This document shows positions 1 to 11,100 of a stretch of 64,000 bases of DNA, piece after piece. Positions within the stretch are counted from its first letter, which is position 1, and each line of letters starts with the position of its first letter. This stretch comes from Agapetus fuscipes (Eukaryota > Arthropoda > Insecta > Trichoptera > Glossosomatidae), in contig OX637340.1 in the NCBI GenBank assembly GCA_951799405.1, positions 124,001 through 188,000 on the forward strand, read 5' to 3'. The notes under the pieces are model-generated. The model saw only the letters and a program-made list of their open reading frames with translations. It was not told where the DNA came from and made no database searches. Both the position numbers and the translations under genes were made by a program.

Positions 1-23
1 ACTTTAAAAAAAAAATCATATAA

Positions 24-351
24 AACGCAAACGCAACTAAGCTACACATATAGTGTAACTTCTTGCCGCGTTATCCCCGAAGGGGTCGCATGTGGCGAGT
101 TGAACCTATTTATTTTTACAGGTAAGGGGGGCGGCCTTACGCCAACCACTTCAGTTGAAGTGGAGGGTTCCCAGCTCCCGAGAGTGCTGGTACTCATTTC
201 TTGTGAAGGCTGAGTAAACCTTGCCGGTATTTTATTTTGAGGTTTGAAATAAACACCGAAACGGGAAATCATTTCTGACACCCTCGGTGGGATTCGAACC
301 CGAGCTCTCGGCATGGAATGCAAGCACTCTACCACCTGAGCTATCGACCGG
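24..351 (-). mobile_element. SINE1, tRNA-derived SINE, near full length
   Basis: The minus strand begins with a tRNA-like head holding an A box (TAGCTCAGGTGGTAGAG) and a B box (GGTTCGAATCC). A unique body follows, ending in a conserved 3' part that is also seen alone at several other places in the window. The hexamer TCATAT at 16-21 and again at 352-357 looks like the target-site duplication. Other copies or pieces: 10046-10190, 10950-11100, 20300-20533, 35800-36060, 43852-43995 and 61130-61760. It is not a functional tRNA gene because the acceptor arm does not close and the body continues. Confidence 0.8.
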
Positions 352-534
352 TCATATCATCTGCGAATAATAATAATTTACTGTTTTTAAAGCATTTATG
401 GATATCAGATATGAAAATTGTGAATAAAAAAGGACCCAATATAGAACCCTGTGGAACGCCAGAGCTTATCAAAAATCTATGAATATTGTTTTTGTTTTGG
501 AAAAAAAAAATGTTTTGAAAATTATTTTATAAAC

Positions 535-705
535 ATATATTTGTAGCCATTCTGCTCCTGAAGATGCCTCATTAGGCGAAAATGTTCGAGCAAAAACAAA
601 AAGAATATAGTGAATTTAAACCATGTTTTATCATTTCAACTTTTTAAATATTTAAAAAAATGAACTTTCACTGTGTTAACAGATCAACACTAAAAAAAAT
701 ATAAT
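535..705 (+). mobile_element. Penelope-like element (PLE) terminal fragment
   Basis: This fragment carries a hammerhead motif (553-592) followed by an A/T-rich tail and a distal motif (TTTCACTGTGTTAAC). Both recur at the perfect palindrome at 61969-62179, which belongs to the same PLE family. No ORF is present. Confidence 0.55.
553..592 (+). ncRNA. hammerhead ribozyme motif, PLE type (A)
   Basis: Stem I TGCTC/GAGCA (5 bp, 553-557 with 588-592) encloses the core CTGAAGA (558-564, matching CUGANGA). Stem II is GCCT/AGGC with loop CATT. The GAA box follows at 578-580, then a near-palindromic helix III AATGTT and C587 as predicted cleavage nucleotide. The very short helix III suggests a dimeric hammerhead, as reported for PLEs. 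Activity is inferred, not shown. Confidence 0.65.
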
Positions 706-1119
706 AAAACTTTACGTTTATATAAAAACAAAGCGCTTTGCCAGAATGATATGTTAACTAAACCAGCAGCTCTAGTGACGTATTGTAGTTTCCACACATT
801 TTTGGTTAAACGACATTGTTGAGTTTACATGTACGTACTCGGGGTCCAGAGGAGCGACGATTATAGTCGATGATGGCCACTAAGTGACCTCATTTGCGGA
901 GATTCATATTATTGAAATATTATACGGACAATGAATGCTGCGATTGTGGCGCAGTGGACACAGGAGCGCCGGGCGATTATTGTTGTCCCGAGCTATAAAT
1001 CTTGCTATATTGCCGCCATTAATGAAGATAACGGCTAATGGAGCAGTCTATTGAAATATGTTTGTTTGTAATGATGAACTTACAAATGACTGAATTTTTA
1101 CCGCATTATTGCGCTCCAC

Positions 1120-1380
1120 AACTTTAAGCCTGCAGGTACCAAGACAAGCCCAGCGAATGGACCATCGGAGCATGGAAAATATAGTTGTGATGGCGGTCTC
1201 AAAGGAGCGCAGGGCAGCGGGAAAACCCGGAGTAAGATGGATGGACTGAGTGGTAGCTATAGAAGGCACTGGAGAGGGAAGGCGTTGGGACACTGCACAG
1301 GCAACGGTGGCTGTGATTGATCAAGGAGGCTCAGCCCGGGTTGTCGTGCCATTCATAATGATGACGATGACCATGGTTTG
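1120..1380 (+). pseudogene. LINE C-terminal remnant
   Basis: Broken reading frames recall the C-terminal tail typical of RTE-like LINEs: a Trp-Met-Asp segment, then a segment resembling the usual W/A-Q-D-R-x-x-W pattern, then a stop and a GATGACGATGACC end. No continuous ORF. Weak similarity judged by eye only. Confidence 0.4.
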
Positions 1381-1661
1381 CTAAAAGGATGGCACAATAA
1401 AATACATGCATGATGAAATTGTTTCTAAATTACTTTTGGAGAACATTTAAGGGTGCATCTTCCGGCCTATTAATTTTTACAAAAAAAACGCCGATCACAT
1501 GAGAAAAATTGAGAATTAAAAAAATTAAGCTTAGTGTATATGAAGAAGAAATATGAAAAGAAAAGAGCAAAAGGAAAGCCGAGAAAAGTATATTCAGCTC
1601 AAAAAGATTTATGAACCTGTGAAATATTGCGATACACAGAATTAACGCAATTTAACTAACT

Positions 1662-1691
1662 AGGGGCTCCGCCCCTGGCTGCTACGCAGCC
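1662..1691. repeat. two abutting perfect mini-hairpins
   Basis: AGGGGC-TCC-GCCCCT at 1662-1676 is followed at once by GGCTGC-TAC-GCAGCC at 1677-1691. Both have 6-bp stems and 3-nt loops, and they are far more GC-rich than their surroundings. Function unknown. Confidence 0.7.
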
Positions 1692-1869
1692 CAACCCCTT
1701 AACATTAGGCAATGTGTATATTGCACATAGTTTTGCATCTAGGGAATCAATCATTAGAAAACATGTAAAAAAAAAATGCAGTTTTTGTAAAAAAAAATTT
1801 TTTTAAGTCTTTTAACAAAAGAAAGAAAACTAAAAGCAAATAAAAAAAAGAAATCGGTTTTAATTTGCT

Positions 1870-2075
1870 CCATTATAGTCCTTAACTTATATGTTGGTAT
1901 GAGGCTGACCACCCAAACTGTTAAAAAATGTTGCACTTTGCCAATGTCACCCAACAAAAGAAGAGCCTGTATGAAGAAGGTTATTACTCTGGAGGAAATT
2001 TAAGAAGTATGTAAGGACAGAAAGAAATGGCGGTTGGTCTGTTATTTTGGCGGCTATTTATCTATAATCTATAAT
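1870..2075 (+). mobile_element. RTE-B fragment, rearranged
   Basis: The start of the RTE-B 3' UTR (ACTTATATGTTGGTATGAGG and what follows) is joined to the last coding part of the same LINE (residues like MKKV...EVCKDRKKW). This order is reversed relative to 3545-4395, so the copy is rearranged. Confidence 0.6.
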
Positions 2076-2313
2076 CTAAGCTGCAAAGATATGTTAACAT
2101 TTAAGACTCATATTAAATGCATGCCCACAGACAGGCACATGTAGGTTCGCGCCTACACATTTTGCATGTGTGCATAAAAATAAACAAAACCTCACGTGAA
2201 CATAAATCTTGCAACTCCTGCCGCCGTTCCCTGAACCGGGGTGGCATTGGCAAAAGTGAACCGATTTTTACAGCACGGGGGGTCAGCCTCATACCAACAG
2301 TTAAGGAGCACAA
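2076..2313 (-). mobile_element. RTE-B 3' UTR copy
   Basis: A 5'-truncated copy of the RTE-B 3' end, read on the minus strand. It starts at the GGTATGAGGCTGACC motif and ends in the CAGCTTAGATTAT tail. The full context of this repeat, downstream of LINE coding sequence, is at 3545-4395. Confidence 0.75.
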
Positions 2314-2487
2314 ACAATTATAAATGATTTACAAAAATTCTTAATTACTTATACACATAACAGATCCAAATTAAAATAAAGTAAAATTAGACTTAACATA
2401 TAAATTAAAAAGGAATTGGTTTTGTTTTTAGTTTTGATGTCCAGACATATTATTATTTGTTGATTTAAAAAATGTAATTTGTCGTGT

Positions 2488-2746
2488 ATGTTCCTGGACT
2501 TATAGGTTGGTATGCGGCTGACCACTCATGCTGTAAAAATAGTTCACTTTGCCAATGTCATCCCTGTTTCAGGGAACGACGGCAAGAGTTGCAGGGCTTA
2601 TGTTCATTTGAGATTGGGTTTTTATATTGTAGGTCCACATGCGGCATGTCTTAGCGCGAAATTATACATGTCTGCTTGTGGGAATGCATTTAATATAAAT
2701 CTTAAATGACATATATCTTTGCAGCTTAGATTAAATTAGATTAGAC
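2488..2746 (+). mobile_element. RTE-B 3' UTR copy
   Basis: A 5'-truncated copy running from ACTTATAGGTTGGTATGCGG to a (GATTA)n-like tail. It contains an uninterrupted 65-codon frame that also survives in the copies at 4160, 16787 and 46937 (minus). Confidence 0.8.
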
Positions 2747-3160
2747 CCCTGTTCCAGGGAAGGTTGGCAAAAGTTACAGGCAAAAGTTTGTTTGTGGGCA
2801 TGCATCGTATATGAGCTTTGAATCTATATACATCCTTGCAACTTAGATTATAGACCTGTGTGTCAGGGAAGGTCGGCAAAAGTTGTAGGGCTTATGTTCA
2901 TTTGAGGTTTGGATTTTATTTGTAAGTACACATTCAGCATTTGTAAGCGCGAACTACACGTGTTTGTTTATGAGTATGCATCTGAGAGCTGTAAATGAAT
3001 ATATCCTTGCAACTTAGATTATATATTATAGATTATATTATAGTATCTGTAAACCGACATTATATCCATAGATTGGGTTTTTTGGTCCATATGGGACATG
3101 TGTAAGTGTGAACTTATACGTGTCTGCTTGTGAGAATGTTGTAATATATCTTTGCAACTC
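2747..3160 (+). repeat. three partial RTE-B 3' UTR copies in tandem
   Basis: Segments at about 2747-2862, 2863-3047 and 3048-3160 each repeat part of the RTE-B 3' UTR and the first two end in the CAACTTAGATTAT tail. They follow directly on the copy at 2488-2746, so four partial copies lie head to tail. Confidence 0.65.
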
Positions 3161-3544
3161 GTAAAAAAAAAAACTTTCGAATTTTGCCGCTAGATGACTA
3201 TTTAGTCTTTTTATATTTTGCATACATTTTCTTACATTTCAATACAAAACAAAAACAGGTTTAAAAAAATGTGGCGGCTTTTTAAAAATACTTTTTTCAG
3301 AAATTATAATTACTTCTACTACAAACTACTGTTTTACGAAAAAATATTTTTTTTTTGTAAATATTGAAAGAAGTTATAGTGTATTGGAGTGTGTTTCTCA
3401 AACACATACATGAATGGTCCTGTTTTGCAGCATATATACAAAATTTTCTTTTCTATGATTGCAAATGTATTTCATCTGCTGTGATGGCATTAATTTTGAA
3501 AATAGAAACTCAAAGCGAATGACGACGAAAGACGACGATGAAGG

Positions 3545-4395
3545 GTAATATAATAAAGGATGCTCGATTGGCGGTACACAGTGGCATACTTTTACCCACC
3601 TTGATGTATGAAAGTGAAGCCTGGACGGTGAATGAAAGTGAAATTAGTTAGGTCCATACTGTTGAAATGGACTTTCTAAGAATTATGATTGGATAAAGCG
3701 GAGTGACAGGGTGAGAAATGATTTTGTAAGAGAAGAATGTGATGCAAGAGAAAGTGTGAAAGTGAAGATTAAAAGAAGTTTGTTAAGATGGTTTGGGCAT
3801 ATGGTGAGAATGAATGAGGAAAGACTGACGAAGAAAGTATATGTTGGTAGAATAGATGGATGTCGTGGTAGAGGAAGACCGAGAAAGGTATGGATGGACC
3901 AAATATCCGAAATTGCGAATGAATGGAATATCCAGTCATAATAAAAAAAGAGCCTGTATGAAGAAGGTTATGACTCTGGAGGAAATGAAAGAAGTATGTA
4001 AGGACAGAAAGAAATGGCGGTTGATCTGTAATGTTGGCGGCTAGGGTTTATTAAAGTGAAATTTGTTTTATGTTTTAGTTTTTGATGTCCATATATATTA
4101 TTATTTATTGATTTAAAAAATGTAATTTGTCGTGTATGTTCCTTGACTTATAGGTTGGTATGCGGCTGACCACCCATGCTGTAAAAATGGTTCACTTTGC
4201 CAATGTCACCCCTGTTACAGGGAAGGACGGCAAGAGTTGCAGGGTGTATGTCCATTTGAGATTTGGTTTTTATATTGTAGGCTCACATGAGGCACGTGAA
4301 AGCGCGAACTTGTACGTGTCTGGTTGTGAGAATGCATGTAATGTGAATCTCTAATGTAACATATATTTGCAACTTAGATGAGATTAGATTAGAAA
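3545..4395 (+). pseudogene. RTE-B LINE, 5'-truncated: RT C-terminus plus 3' UTR
   Basis: The coding remnant encodes the C-terminal part of an RTE-type reverse transcriptase. In order it shows a motif like LPTLMYESEAWTVNE, then WFGHMVRMNEERLTKKVY, then GRGRPRKVWMDQI, then EVCKDRKKWRLICNVGG. These parallel residues 876-1022 of the intact LINE at 22208-25294. The frame is broken by a stop near 3650 and by frame changes near 3690 and 3940. The 3' UTR (about 4050-4395) ends in (GATTA)n and is the source of the roughly twenty RTE-B fragments scattered through the window. The family differs from the intact LINE, whose tail is (TTACAG)n. Confidence 0.85.
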
Positions 4396-4399
4396 GCAA

Positions 4400-5130
4400 G
4401 AGAAGGATATATGTGAATATGAGTAATTTTCCAGGAAAGAGGTACAATGATACAAAAAAGACACAAAACATTTATAAAAAATTGCAGAGGTTCTGGCCAC
4501 TACTGGAGTAGTGGCGAAAAGAGTTTTCATTAGAATCACACTAACAAAATATAAAAACAAGTAAATTCACAAAAAACAAAAATTTTTCAACAAAAGCATT
4601 CGATAAATACAAATCTTCAACAAAAATGTCAAATAACGAGAAGTGTTTCAATTCTCAGACTTTAAAATCATTTCTTTAGTGAGAAAGAGTTTGAAGTATT
4701 TTTTGCAAACAAAAAAGATTGTTTGTTATTTGCCATGGTAAACTTTTGCAAGTGACATTAAATCAGTAGAGAATACGAGAATCGTTACAGATTATTTTTG
4801 CAATGTCGCGCTTGACGAGTGAAGGGCTTTCAGCGCAATGCGTACTTCCAAGAAAATCGCTCTTAGCAATTCGCAGCTGTATTTGGGAATTGGCTTAATT
4901 TCGCACGCAGCACGTTCCCTATTGTAGAAATGAACCAAAGTCGCAAACAACATGCAAATTCCTGCGTAAGCATCGTTATTACTTTATTAATAATCTGGCA
5001 TTTTGATTATTTACAAGGAACAAGTGATGCATTTGTATTTTCACGGGGTAAAGGATGTAGACAGATATGCCAATTTTTACATTGAAAATTTCCATTGAAA
5101 TGCTTAATTATTTTGCAAAAGGTTTCAAGA
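4400..5130. other. region upstream of H2A.X, no element recognised
   Basis: A/T-rich sequence with no ORF of substance. Within about 90 bp of the H2A.X start there is a TATA-like AATAAAAGG (5132-5140) and an ACAGTC element (5171-5176) that could be the core promoter. That placement is only suggestive. Confidence 0.3.
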
Positions 5131-5217
5131 AAATAAAAGGCGCCAAATTGATCAAAAGTTTCCAATTTTGACAGTCGCATTTTGGGAAAGATATAGTTAA
5201 TTTTGTGCCTTTTAATT

Positions 5218-5628
5218 ATGGCAGGAAAGAGCAAGAGCGGCGGGAAGGCGAAGTCTCGCAGCAGCCGCGCAGGGCTCCAATTCCCCGTGGGGCGCATCCA
5301 CCGCCTGCTGCGCAAGGGCAACTACGCTGAACGCGTGGGGGCCGGAGCGCCCGTGTACCTAGCTGCCGTGCTGGAGTATCTGGCTGCGGAAGTATTGGAG
5401 CTGGCGGGCAACGCTGCTAGGGACAACAAAAAATCCAGAGTGGTCCCCCGTCACCTTCAGCTCGCCGTCCGCAACGACGAAGAACTCAACAAGCTCCTGT
5501 CTGGCGTCACCATCTCTCAGGGTGGGGTGCTGCCTCAGATCAACCCTGTCCTGCTGCCTCGGAAAACCAATACCGGCAGCAAAAGTAAAAGCCAGGATGA
5601 CTCTAAAAAGTTCTCTCAAGAGTATTAA
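5218..5628 (+). CDS. H2AX: histone H2A.X
   Basis: A 136-residue replacement histone H2A. The N-terminal tail ([20 protein letters not shown]) is followed by the invariant H2A fold: [20 protein letters not shown], then [39 protein letters not shown], and NDEELNKLL, which supplies acidic-patch residues. The C-terminus is SQEY, the SQ(E/D)-hydrophobic motif phosphorylated by ATM/ATR-type kinases at DNA breaks, which defines H2A.X. The ATG at 5218 is chosen because the five residues that could precede it lack an ATG start and the histone tail begins here. The gene is intronless and markedly more GC-rich than its flanks. No canonical histone stem-loop (GGCYCTTYTNAGRRCC) is seen downstream; instead a 26-nt hairpin starts at the serine codon of SQEY. 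It could be the resident gene or an intact retrocopy; the intact frame favours function. Confidence 0.93.
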   Translation: MAGKSKSGGKAKSRSSRAGLQFPVGRIHRLLRKGNYAERVGAGAPVYLAAVLEYLAAEVLELAGNAARDNKKSRVVPRHLQLAVRNDEELNKLLSGVTISQGGVLPQINPVLLPRKTNTGSKSKSQDDSKKFSQEY

Positions 5629-5673
5629 ATTAGTCATTTGAGAAAAGAAATGACTAATGTAATACTCTTGAGA
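5614..5673 (+). repeat. 26-bp near-perfect hairpin spanning the H2A.X stop codon
   Basis: The left arm 5614-5639 and right arm 5648-5673 are complementary at 25 of 26 positions, with an 8-nt loop (5640-5647). The left arm begins exactly at the TCT serine codon of the SQEY motif and includes the TAA stop. In the mRNA it would fold into a long stem at the position where histone 3'-end signals normally lie. Confidence 0.85.
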
Positions 5674-5775
5674 TCCAACTGATTTTTTTTTATGGAGTCA
5701 GAATGAAGTTTCAAATTTTCTATTTTTCCAGATGGGCAAATGTCATAAGTCTGTGTTAATTAAGTCCTTTGCAGC

Positions 5776-6101
5776 GGTCCGGTCCGTAGTCCGTAGTGGC
5801 AACACTTCGGACTCGTAAATGGAAGGTTGTGGATTCGGATCCCGGCGGAGCACAAAAATATACCATTTATATTTCGAATGTGCTCTTCGCTGGGTTGAAA
5901 AATTCATAAACCTTTACCAATGACCGGTCACCAAAGGTCCATCCAGCCTTACAGCAACTGGGTCTTGCTTGAGTATTGGCGCTTTGTAGCGACGACCAAG
6001 CTCGTACACCTCTGCGGCACTACAACAAGTGTCATAGACCCCTAGAGTCTTTAGAATCTAGGGAGTCTCCCGCACAGGATTTCTTAAAAAAAAAAAAAAA
6101 G
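5776..6101 (+). mobile_element. SINE2, tRNA-derived, with poly(A) tail
   Basis: It starts with a tRNA-like head (TAGTGGCAACACTTCGGACT region, B box GGATTCGGATCCC). The body has the repeated motif GCTCTTCGCTGGGTTGAAAA and a 3' part (GGCACTACAACAAGTG onward), then 15 A at the end. Copies or parts: 16512-16620, 39573-39860, 48525-48790 and 50985-51070. Confidence 0.75.
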
Positions 6102-6132
6102 GCAACGAAAAATTTGGGATTTGGTAACTTAG

Positions 6133-7475
6133 GTCTTCGTCTTTATTTATTTATTTATTCATTCTTTAACGGCACATTGTGCCTTTTACATGTATACAAA
6201 AATAGAAATAAAAATACATTACAGACATAACAGTATCAAAATAAAACAGATTCCTACAAAATAAAGCTTACAATAAGATTACTACAGAATAAAAGTAGAA
6301 GATATTTATGCAAAAAGTAAGAAGATGAAGAGAAAAACATAAGAGAGAAAAGAAAGAAGAAAAACATAAGAGCAATGAGCATATAGCATATAGAGCAATA
6401 AGAGCATGATCAAGTAATAATATTAAAACTTAGGTAAAATAAAAGAACGCACAGATGAGGGTAAACAAAAATTGAAATACACTGCAAAAAAGTTAACAAA
6501 ATAAGTAGAAAATGAAAAATAAAAACAAAGATAAAACAAAAAAAAAAACAAAAAAGAAAAAGCAAGGTCTTATATTAAAGTAACAAAAATATACTAGAAA
6601 TTTGATAAAACTTGAGTAAACAATAGTACAGTACAATATTATAAGAGATGCAACTCTACAATAATTATTATGTACTTATTATGTACCATGGGAGTTGAAG
6701 TACTTAATTAAATTATATTTGTATGTTTTAGGATTTGTATGAGTGTCAGAATCTATTTCATTGTATATATTACCCAAACGTTGAATACGTATTAGTGGGC
6801 TGTAGAAGTGTGTAGATGTATGTGTGGATACAGTGCGATAAGGAACTAAGTTGCGGGTAATAAATGAAGGGATGGAGAAATTAAGTTCGGAAAGTAGGAT
6901 TGGTGAATCAATTAAGGAGTGTTTAATTTTAAAAAGCACAATGAGGTCATTGATTAAACGCCTATCAGTGAGACTATTAAGATTCAAAATACTAAGTAAA
7001 TATTGTGCATTAAATTCAGAGACGGGAATTCTTAATTTGAAATTAATAATTTTTAAAAATTTAAGTTGAATGCGCTCAATGGCTTTTATATGACAGGCAT
7101 AATAGGAAGACCATACGGGGGAACAATATTCCATGGAGCTTCTAACTAGTGACATGTAAAGCGTTTTAATAGAAAGAATATTATTGAAGTCCTTGGTTGT
7201 TCTTGCTACAAAACCTAACATTTTCAATTCCCTTACCCGCAACATAGTTTATATGATTTATAAACGATAATTTGTGATCAAATAAAACACCTAAGTCAGA
7301 AATAACCAAAACACTATTTAACTTTTGTTGACCTATGAAATAATCATGCAAACAGGGATTTTTAATTTTATAAAATCTCATTATTTGGCATTTAGAAATG
7401 TTAAGGTTTAGGTTATTGAAGTGACACCAGTCGACTAGTTTATCTAATGATGATTGATTATCTGTCTGTCTATCT
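6133..7475 (-). pseudogene. jockey-like LINE, 5'-truncated, frameshifted
   Basis: Read on the minus strand, the first piece (about 7475-7181) carries the region after the RT active site, with WCHFNNLNLNISKCQIM (the conserved N-L-x-L-N-x-x-K-C pattern) and DLGVLFDHKLSF. The second piece (7245-6679, another frame) carries SLVRSSMEYCSPVW, typical of the LINE thumb and C-terminus, and runs to a stop. The frames overlap around 7181-7245, so a frameshift is present. The 3' UTR extends to about 6133 and ends in an AATAA-rich tail, seen as TTTATTTATTTATTTA on the plus strand. No endonuclease or YADD box remains. Clade assignment is by eye; CR1-like is the alternative. Confidence 0.75.
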
Positions 7476-8920
7476 GTATGTCTTAAAAAAAACATGAAAA
7501 TACCGGACCTCACAGGCTGATACAGTGATTCATGCTAGACTGCAATATAATTTGATATTACCGTTTGGAAATAAGTACAAAAGTGACGAATGAGCTTTAA
7601 CTGATTGCGTGGTCATGTTGTGTGGCTTTCTATCAACCAATATGATACCTAGCTAAGATTAGACTGCTATATTTATATGTACAAAAGTAGGCTGATAATG
7701 AAGAAGTTAATTGTAAAATCGACTTCCATGTAAAATTTTCAGTTCAAAGGATATCGCATTTGAAATTTATGTTTGGCCACTTGCAGCGCTCATCTCCACA
7801 CTGCACTAAGCAATTACAATTCTTAGTTAACCACAATTATGACTATCGCTACAGATACCAAGCTACCATAAAGGAACAACTGTCCAAATTATACCTCCAC
7901 CGGATAATTGTTTCGGCTCTCAATTCTTATCACCAGTGCAATGCGACACATCACGTAGATTCGACTCTAAGCACAGTAACCCAAGTATAAAACTTTATGT
8001 TTGAAACTCAACCATAGCGTTTACAAAAAATGTAAAGGAATTAAAACATCACCCCTGGTGAGTGTTTTAGTAACCATACGTCTTTGCTGCAATGCTATCA
8101 TCATAATTATTGACGCAATACACCGGGATAAGAGTTTGCATTCTCGATCAACAACAGCCAGAGCTGTTTATCCAACGTTTGTTCCTGCAAACCTTTCCTA
8201 CGCACTATAGTTTGTCACCACTCCAATTTTAGCTTTATCGGGGTCTTTCAACGTCCTCTGTAAAGCCCTACTAATAATATAACCATATCTACAGAGATGG
8301 TATTGGGTCTTCCCACTGCCTTGAGCTTCTCTAGGCCCGTTGCTTAAGTAAATAATATTTTCCAGGTTGTGCTGTTTCATCTGCTGGATATAACCCAGCA
8401 GTCTGCTGACTTTAATTGACCGGACTACATCGACATCTTGGTAAAGTACGAAACATACAGAATTTATATTTTAACCATATATTTCTGATGTTTATCAGAG
8501 ATTTTTTCGAGATGTTGAGAGAGTATTGGTCTCGTTTGGTTATGTCCAGATGATGATGATGATGATTTATAGAACGCTGTTTAGTTCCTTGTCACTGTAA
8601 GGACGCTTTCAGCGTTGATTCATTGAACTTCATCACCTGTTCTTAGGATGCAACACTTTTGCCTGGCACGCATGTCTGAGGGAAGAAGATTCCAGGTGGA
8701 CGGTCCTGCAACGGCGACGCGCAATAATTAAAAGGACAAAATACCAGCTTTCAAAAGCATATGTGAGGACAGGTGAAACGCTATGATTGAGTTACAACTC
8801 AGAGCTTGATACTCGGGGCGCAGTCCGCAAAAGCGGTGATTGTGGAGCATTGGAATGGTAATACGGTGATTAGTCAGGTGGAGGAGATACGGGAGCCTCG
8901 GCGTGCACCTCATTATCATG
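7476..8920. other. stretch without recognisable genes
   Basis: Around 7975-8090 it holds a decayed MITE relic (motifs CAACCATAGCGTTT and CACCCCTGGTGAGTG) related to those at 17810-17880, 41102-41258 and 60849-61012, and a short GAT microsatellite at about 8551-8565. Otherwise I see only short, unconvincing reading frames. Confidence 0.4.
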
Positions 8921-8924
8921 CGGG

Positions 8925-8992
8925 AATATCCAATACTGCGGGATATCTCCAATACTGCGGGAATATCCAATACTGCGGGACATCTCCAATAA
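8925..8992 (+). repeat. short tandem repeat, about 18-19 bp, four copies
   Basis: The unit GCGGGAATATCCAATACT alternates with a GCGGGATATCTCCAATACT variant, four times in a row. Confidence 0.75.
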
Positions 8993-9164
8993 ACCAACAG
9001 GATTACACTGCACGGGCAGATTAGCACGTATACCTGTTCTGTAGTTTTATCTGGAAGACCACTGCAATAAATGTTAGTTACCAAGTACTAAATAACAAAT
9101 GTGCATTTACAATATTGTAATGATTTTTGGGTGGGTTAAAAAAAGAAACCAAAGCTCAAATAAA

Positions 9165-9470
9165 CATAAACTCTGCAATTTTTGCCGACTTTCCATGAAC
9201 CAGGAGAGATTTTGGCTGAAAACATCATTTTTTAAAGTATGTGTGTTTCCTTGACTTATTGATTGGTATGAGGCTGACCATTCCAACTGTTAAAAATGGA
9301 TCACAAGTTTAAGGGAAGATTTGCAAGGTTTATGCCCATTTTCGGTTATTTTATTTTATTTCATTACACATGCGAGTTGTACCTATACGTATGCGCGAAA
9401 TTTTACATGTTTGCTCGTAGCGCGCGTTTAATACAAATAGTTAGATTAAACGTATATAAGTACAGATATC
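9165..9470 (+). mobile_element. RTE-B 3' UTR relics, two orientations
   Basis: A plus-strand copy from about 9245 (GACTTATTGATTGGTATGAG) to 9470 is strongly diverged. An inverted scrap with the TTTGCCGACTTTCC motif lies at 9165-9215. Confidence 0.5.
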
Positions 9471-10045
9471 ATCTTAAAAATAACACAAAACGACATTTAT
9501 CTATTTGGTCTCCATAAAATAAAATGAAAAGAGCCCGAGGCATCTATCCATCGTGTTGAGACACTTCCAGCTGTGGCCCGTGTGTTGTCTCTGGAGTCCG
9601 CTTTGGGAGCATTTGGTGAAATATCGGGCGCGCTGCGGGGTAGATCACTAATTGGAAAGGGTTGCACTCAGGTTCGATTTATAGAGAGAGAGCGTCTTCG
9701 GAGACCGGCAAGAAATATTGGTCTGTGCAAGTTATTTATGTACGAAACAAGTGAGGGGGGAGACAAATACACCCTGCTATTGGTTTTGGGAAAGCCATCA
9801 ATGTTTAATTGGACCCTTTGCCATCTGGATGAAGAACGTTTGTAATATGGGATAATAAACTTGAATTTTTTCAATTAGCTCAAAAATCAATTGAGTATTT
9901 TTGAATACAAAGAAAAGTTCTCAAGTCGTAGTGATTTAACGATTTTATAATTGTAGAGCACTGTGGTGAAATAGTTTCAAAGAAGGAGCTAACATATATT
10001 TTATTGTTTAAAAATATGTTAACCAACTGAGTAACAATGTTTTTT

Positions 10046-10190
10046 GTTTCCGATAGCTCAGTTGGTAGAATGTTTGCGTTCCATGCCAGAGAGCTAGGAA
10101 TTGATCCCCATCAACGATGTAGAAATGATTTCTCGTTACGATGTTAATTTCAAACCCACGTGTGAAAGCTTATGCGGTAAGAATTTGCAC
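10046..10190 (+). mobile_element. SINE1 fragment (tRNA-like head)
   Basis: The A-box region CCGATAGCTCAGTTGGTAG is followed by a decayed B box and the SINE1 body (AGAAATGATTTCTCG). Confidence 0.6.
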
Positions 10191-10199
10191 TACATATAC

Positions 10200-10940
10200 A
10201 TATATATAAACAAATCGCCACCTTAAAGATTAAACTGAATAAGTGCTGCTTCACAGATGAGAAATGGTGGATAAAGCATTTTATTGTGTGTAACTTCTCA
10301 TAGTACGTGAACTAATTATAAGGTATTACCTACTCATGACAAACTTCTAAACTACAGGATTGCCGCAATTGTATTGTGTTTTCTATCGTAGAAAAAATGA
10401 AAAAATGTGCAATTATCTGAGAAACCCATGTTCGCTTCATATGCCACTTATTCAGTTTTACCTTAATGATTGAAATAGGGAATTATAAATAAATTTAAGT
10501 CCAAAAAAGGTACGAATACAAAAGTTGAGTATACATGTAATAAACTTTATAAAGAATATACAAAAAACCCGATATAGTAGTAGAAACAGATTAATATATA
10601 AGATAAACAGATTGTAACTCCGAGTCCCTGATTAAAATATTGGTCGAGTAAATACAAAAGCAAACAGACCCCAAGGCAGATAACCGGAGGGGACCTCTGG
10701 TAGTTTCTTACATAAATCCTAATTCATGAAAGATTGTGGTAGTGGGCGCAAACACAAAACCTAATCCTGGAACTCTACACTCTCGGCCAACAACGGGAAA
10801 ACTGTTGGGCCCTAGGATGAGAATCAATATGGAATAGAGTTTAATGAGAATTGTCCTGAAACCACCAAAAAATTACATAGTTATAAGTTGATTTTAATAT
10901 CATACATGGTCATCCAGAATCTTGTTTGCACGCACATAGC
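10200..10940. other. stretch without recognisable genes
   Basis: A/T-rich with no ORF of note and no repeat I recognise. Confidence 0.3.
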
Positions 10941-10949
10941 TATGCCTTC

Positions 10950-11100
10950 CACGCAACTAAGCTACACATACAGTGTAAATTCTTGCCATGTTATCCTCAA
11001 AGGAGTCGAATACGCCGATAAGGATCATTTTCTTTACAGGTAAGCGGGGCAGCCTTACTCCAACTATATAATTAGAAGTGGTCGGCGTAAGGCCTGTTAG
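10950..11100 (-). mobile_element. SINE1 fragment (3' half)
   Basis: The minus strand carries the SINE1 3' part, recognisable from GCAACTAAGCTACACATACA (plus-strand spelling) and the TTTACAGGTAAG motif. Confidence 0.6.

Noticed and set aside
270..351. tRNA gene on the minus strand
   Set aside because: A and B boxes are good, but the acceptor stem does not close and the same head-plus-body unit recurs with a target duplication, so it is a SINE. The same holds for 5776, 35800, 38165, 39573 and 60440.
5640..5780. canonical histone 3' stem-loop of H2A.X
   Set aside because: The consensus stem-loop is not present in the first 140 bp after the stop; only the larger hairpin is.
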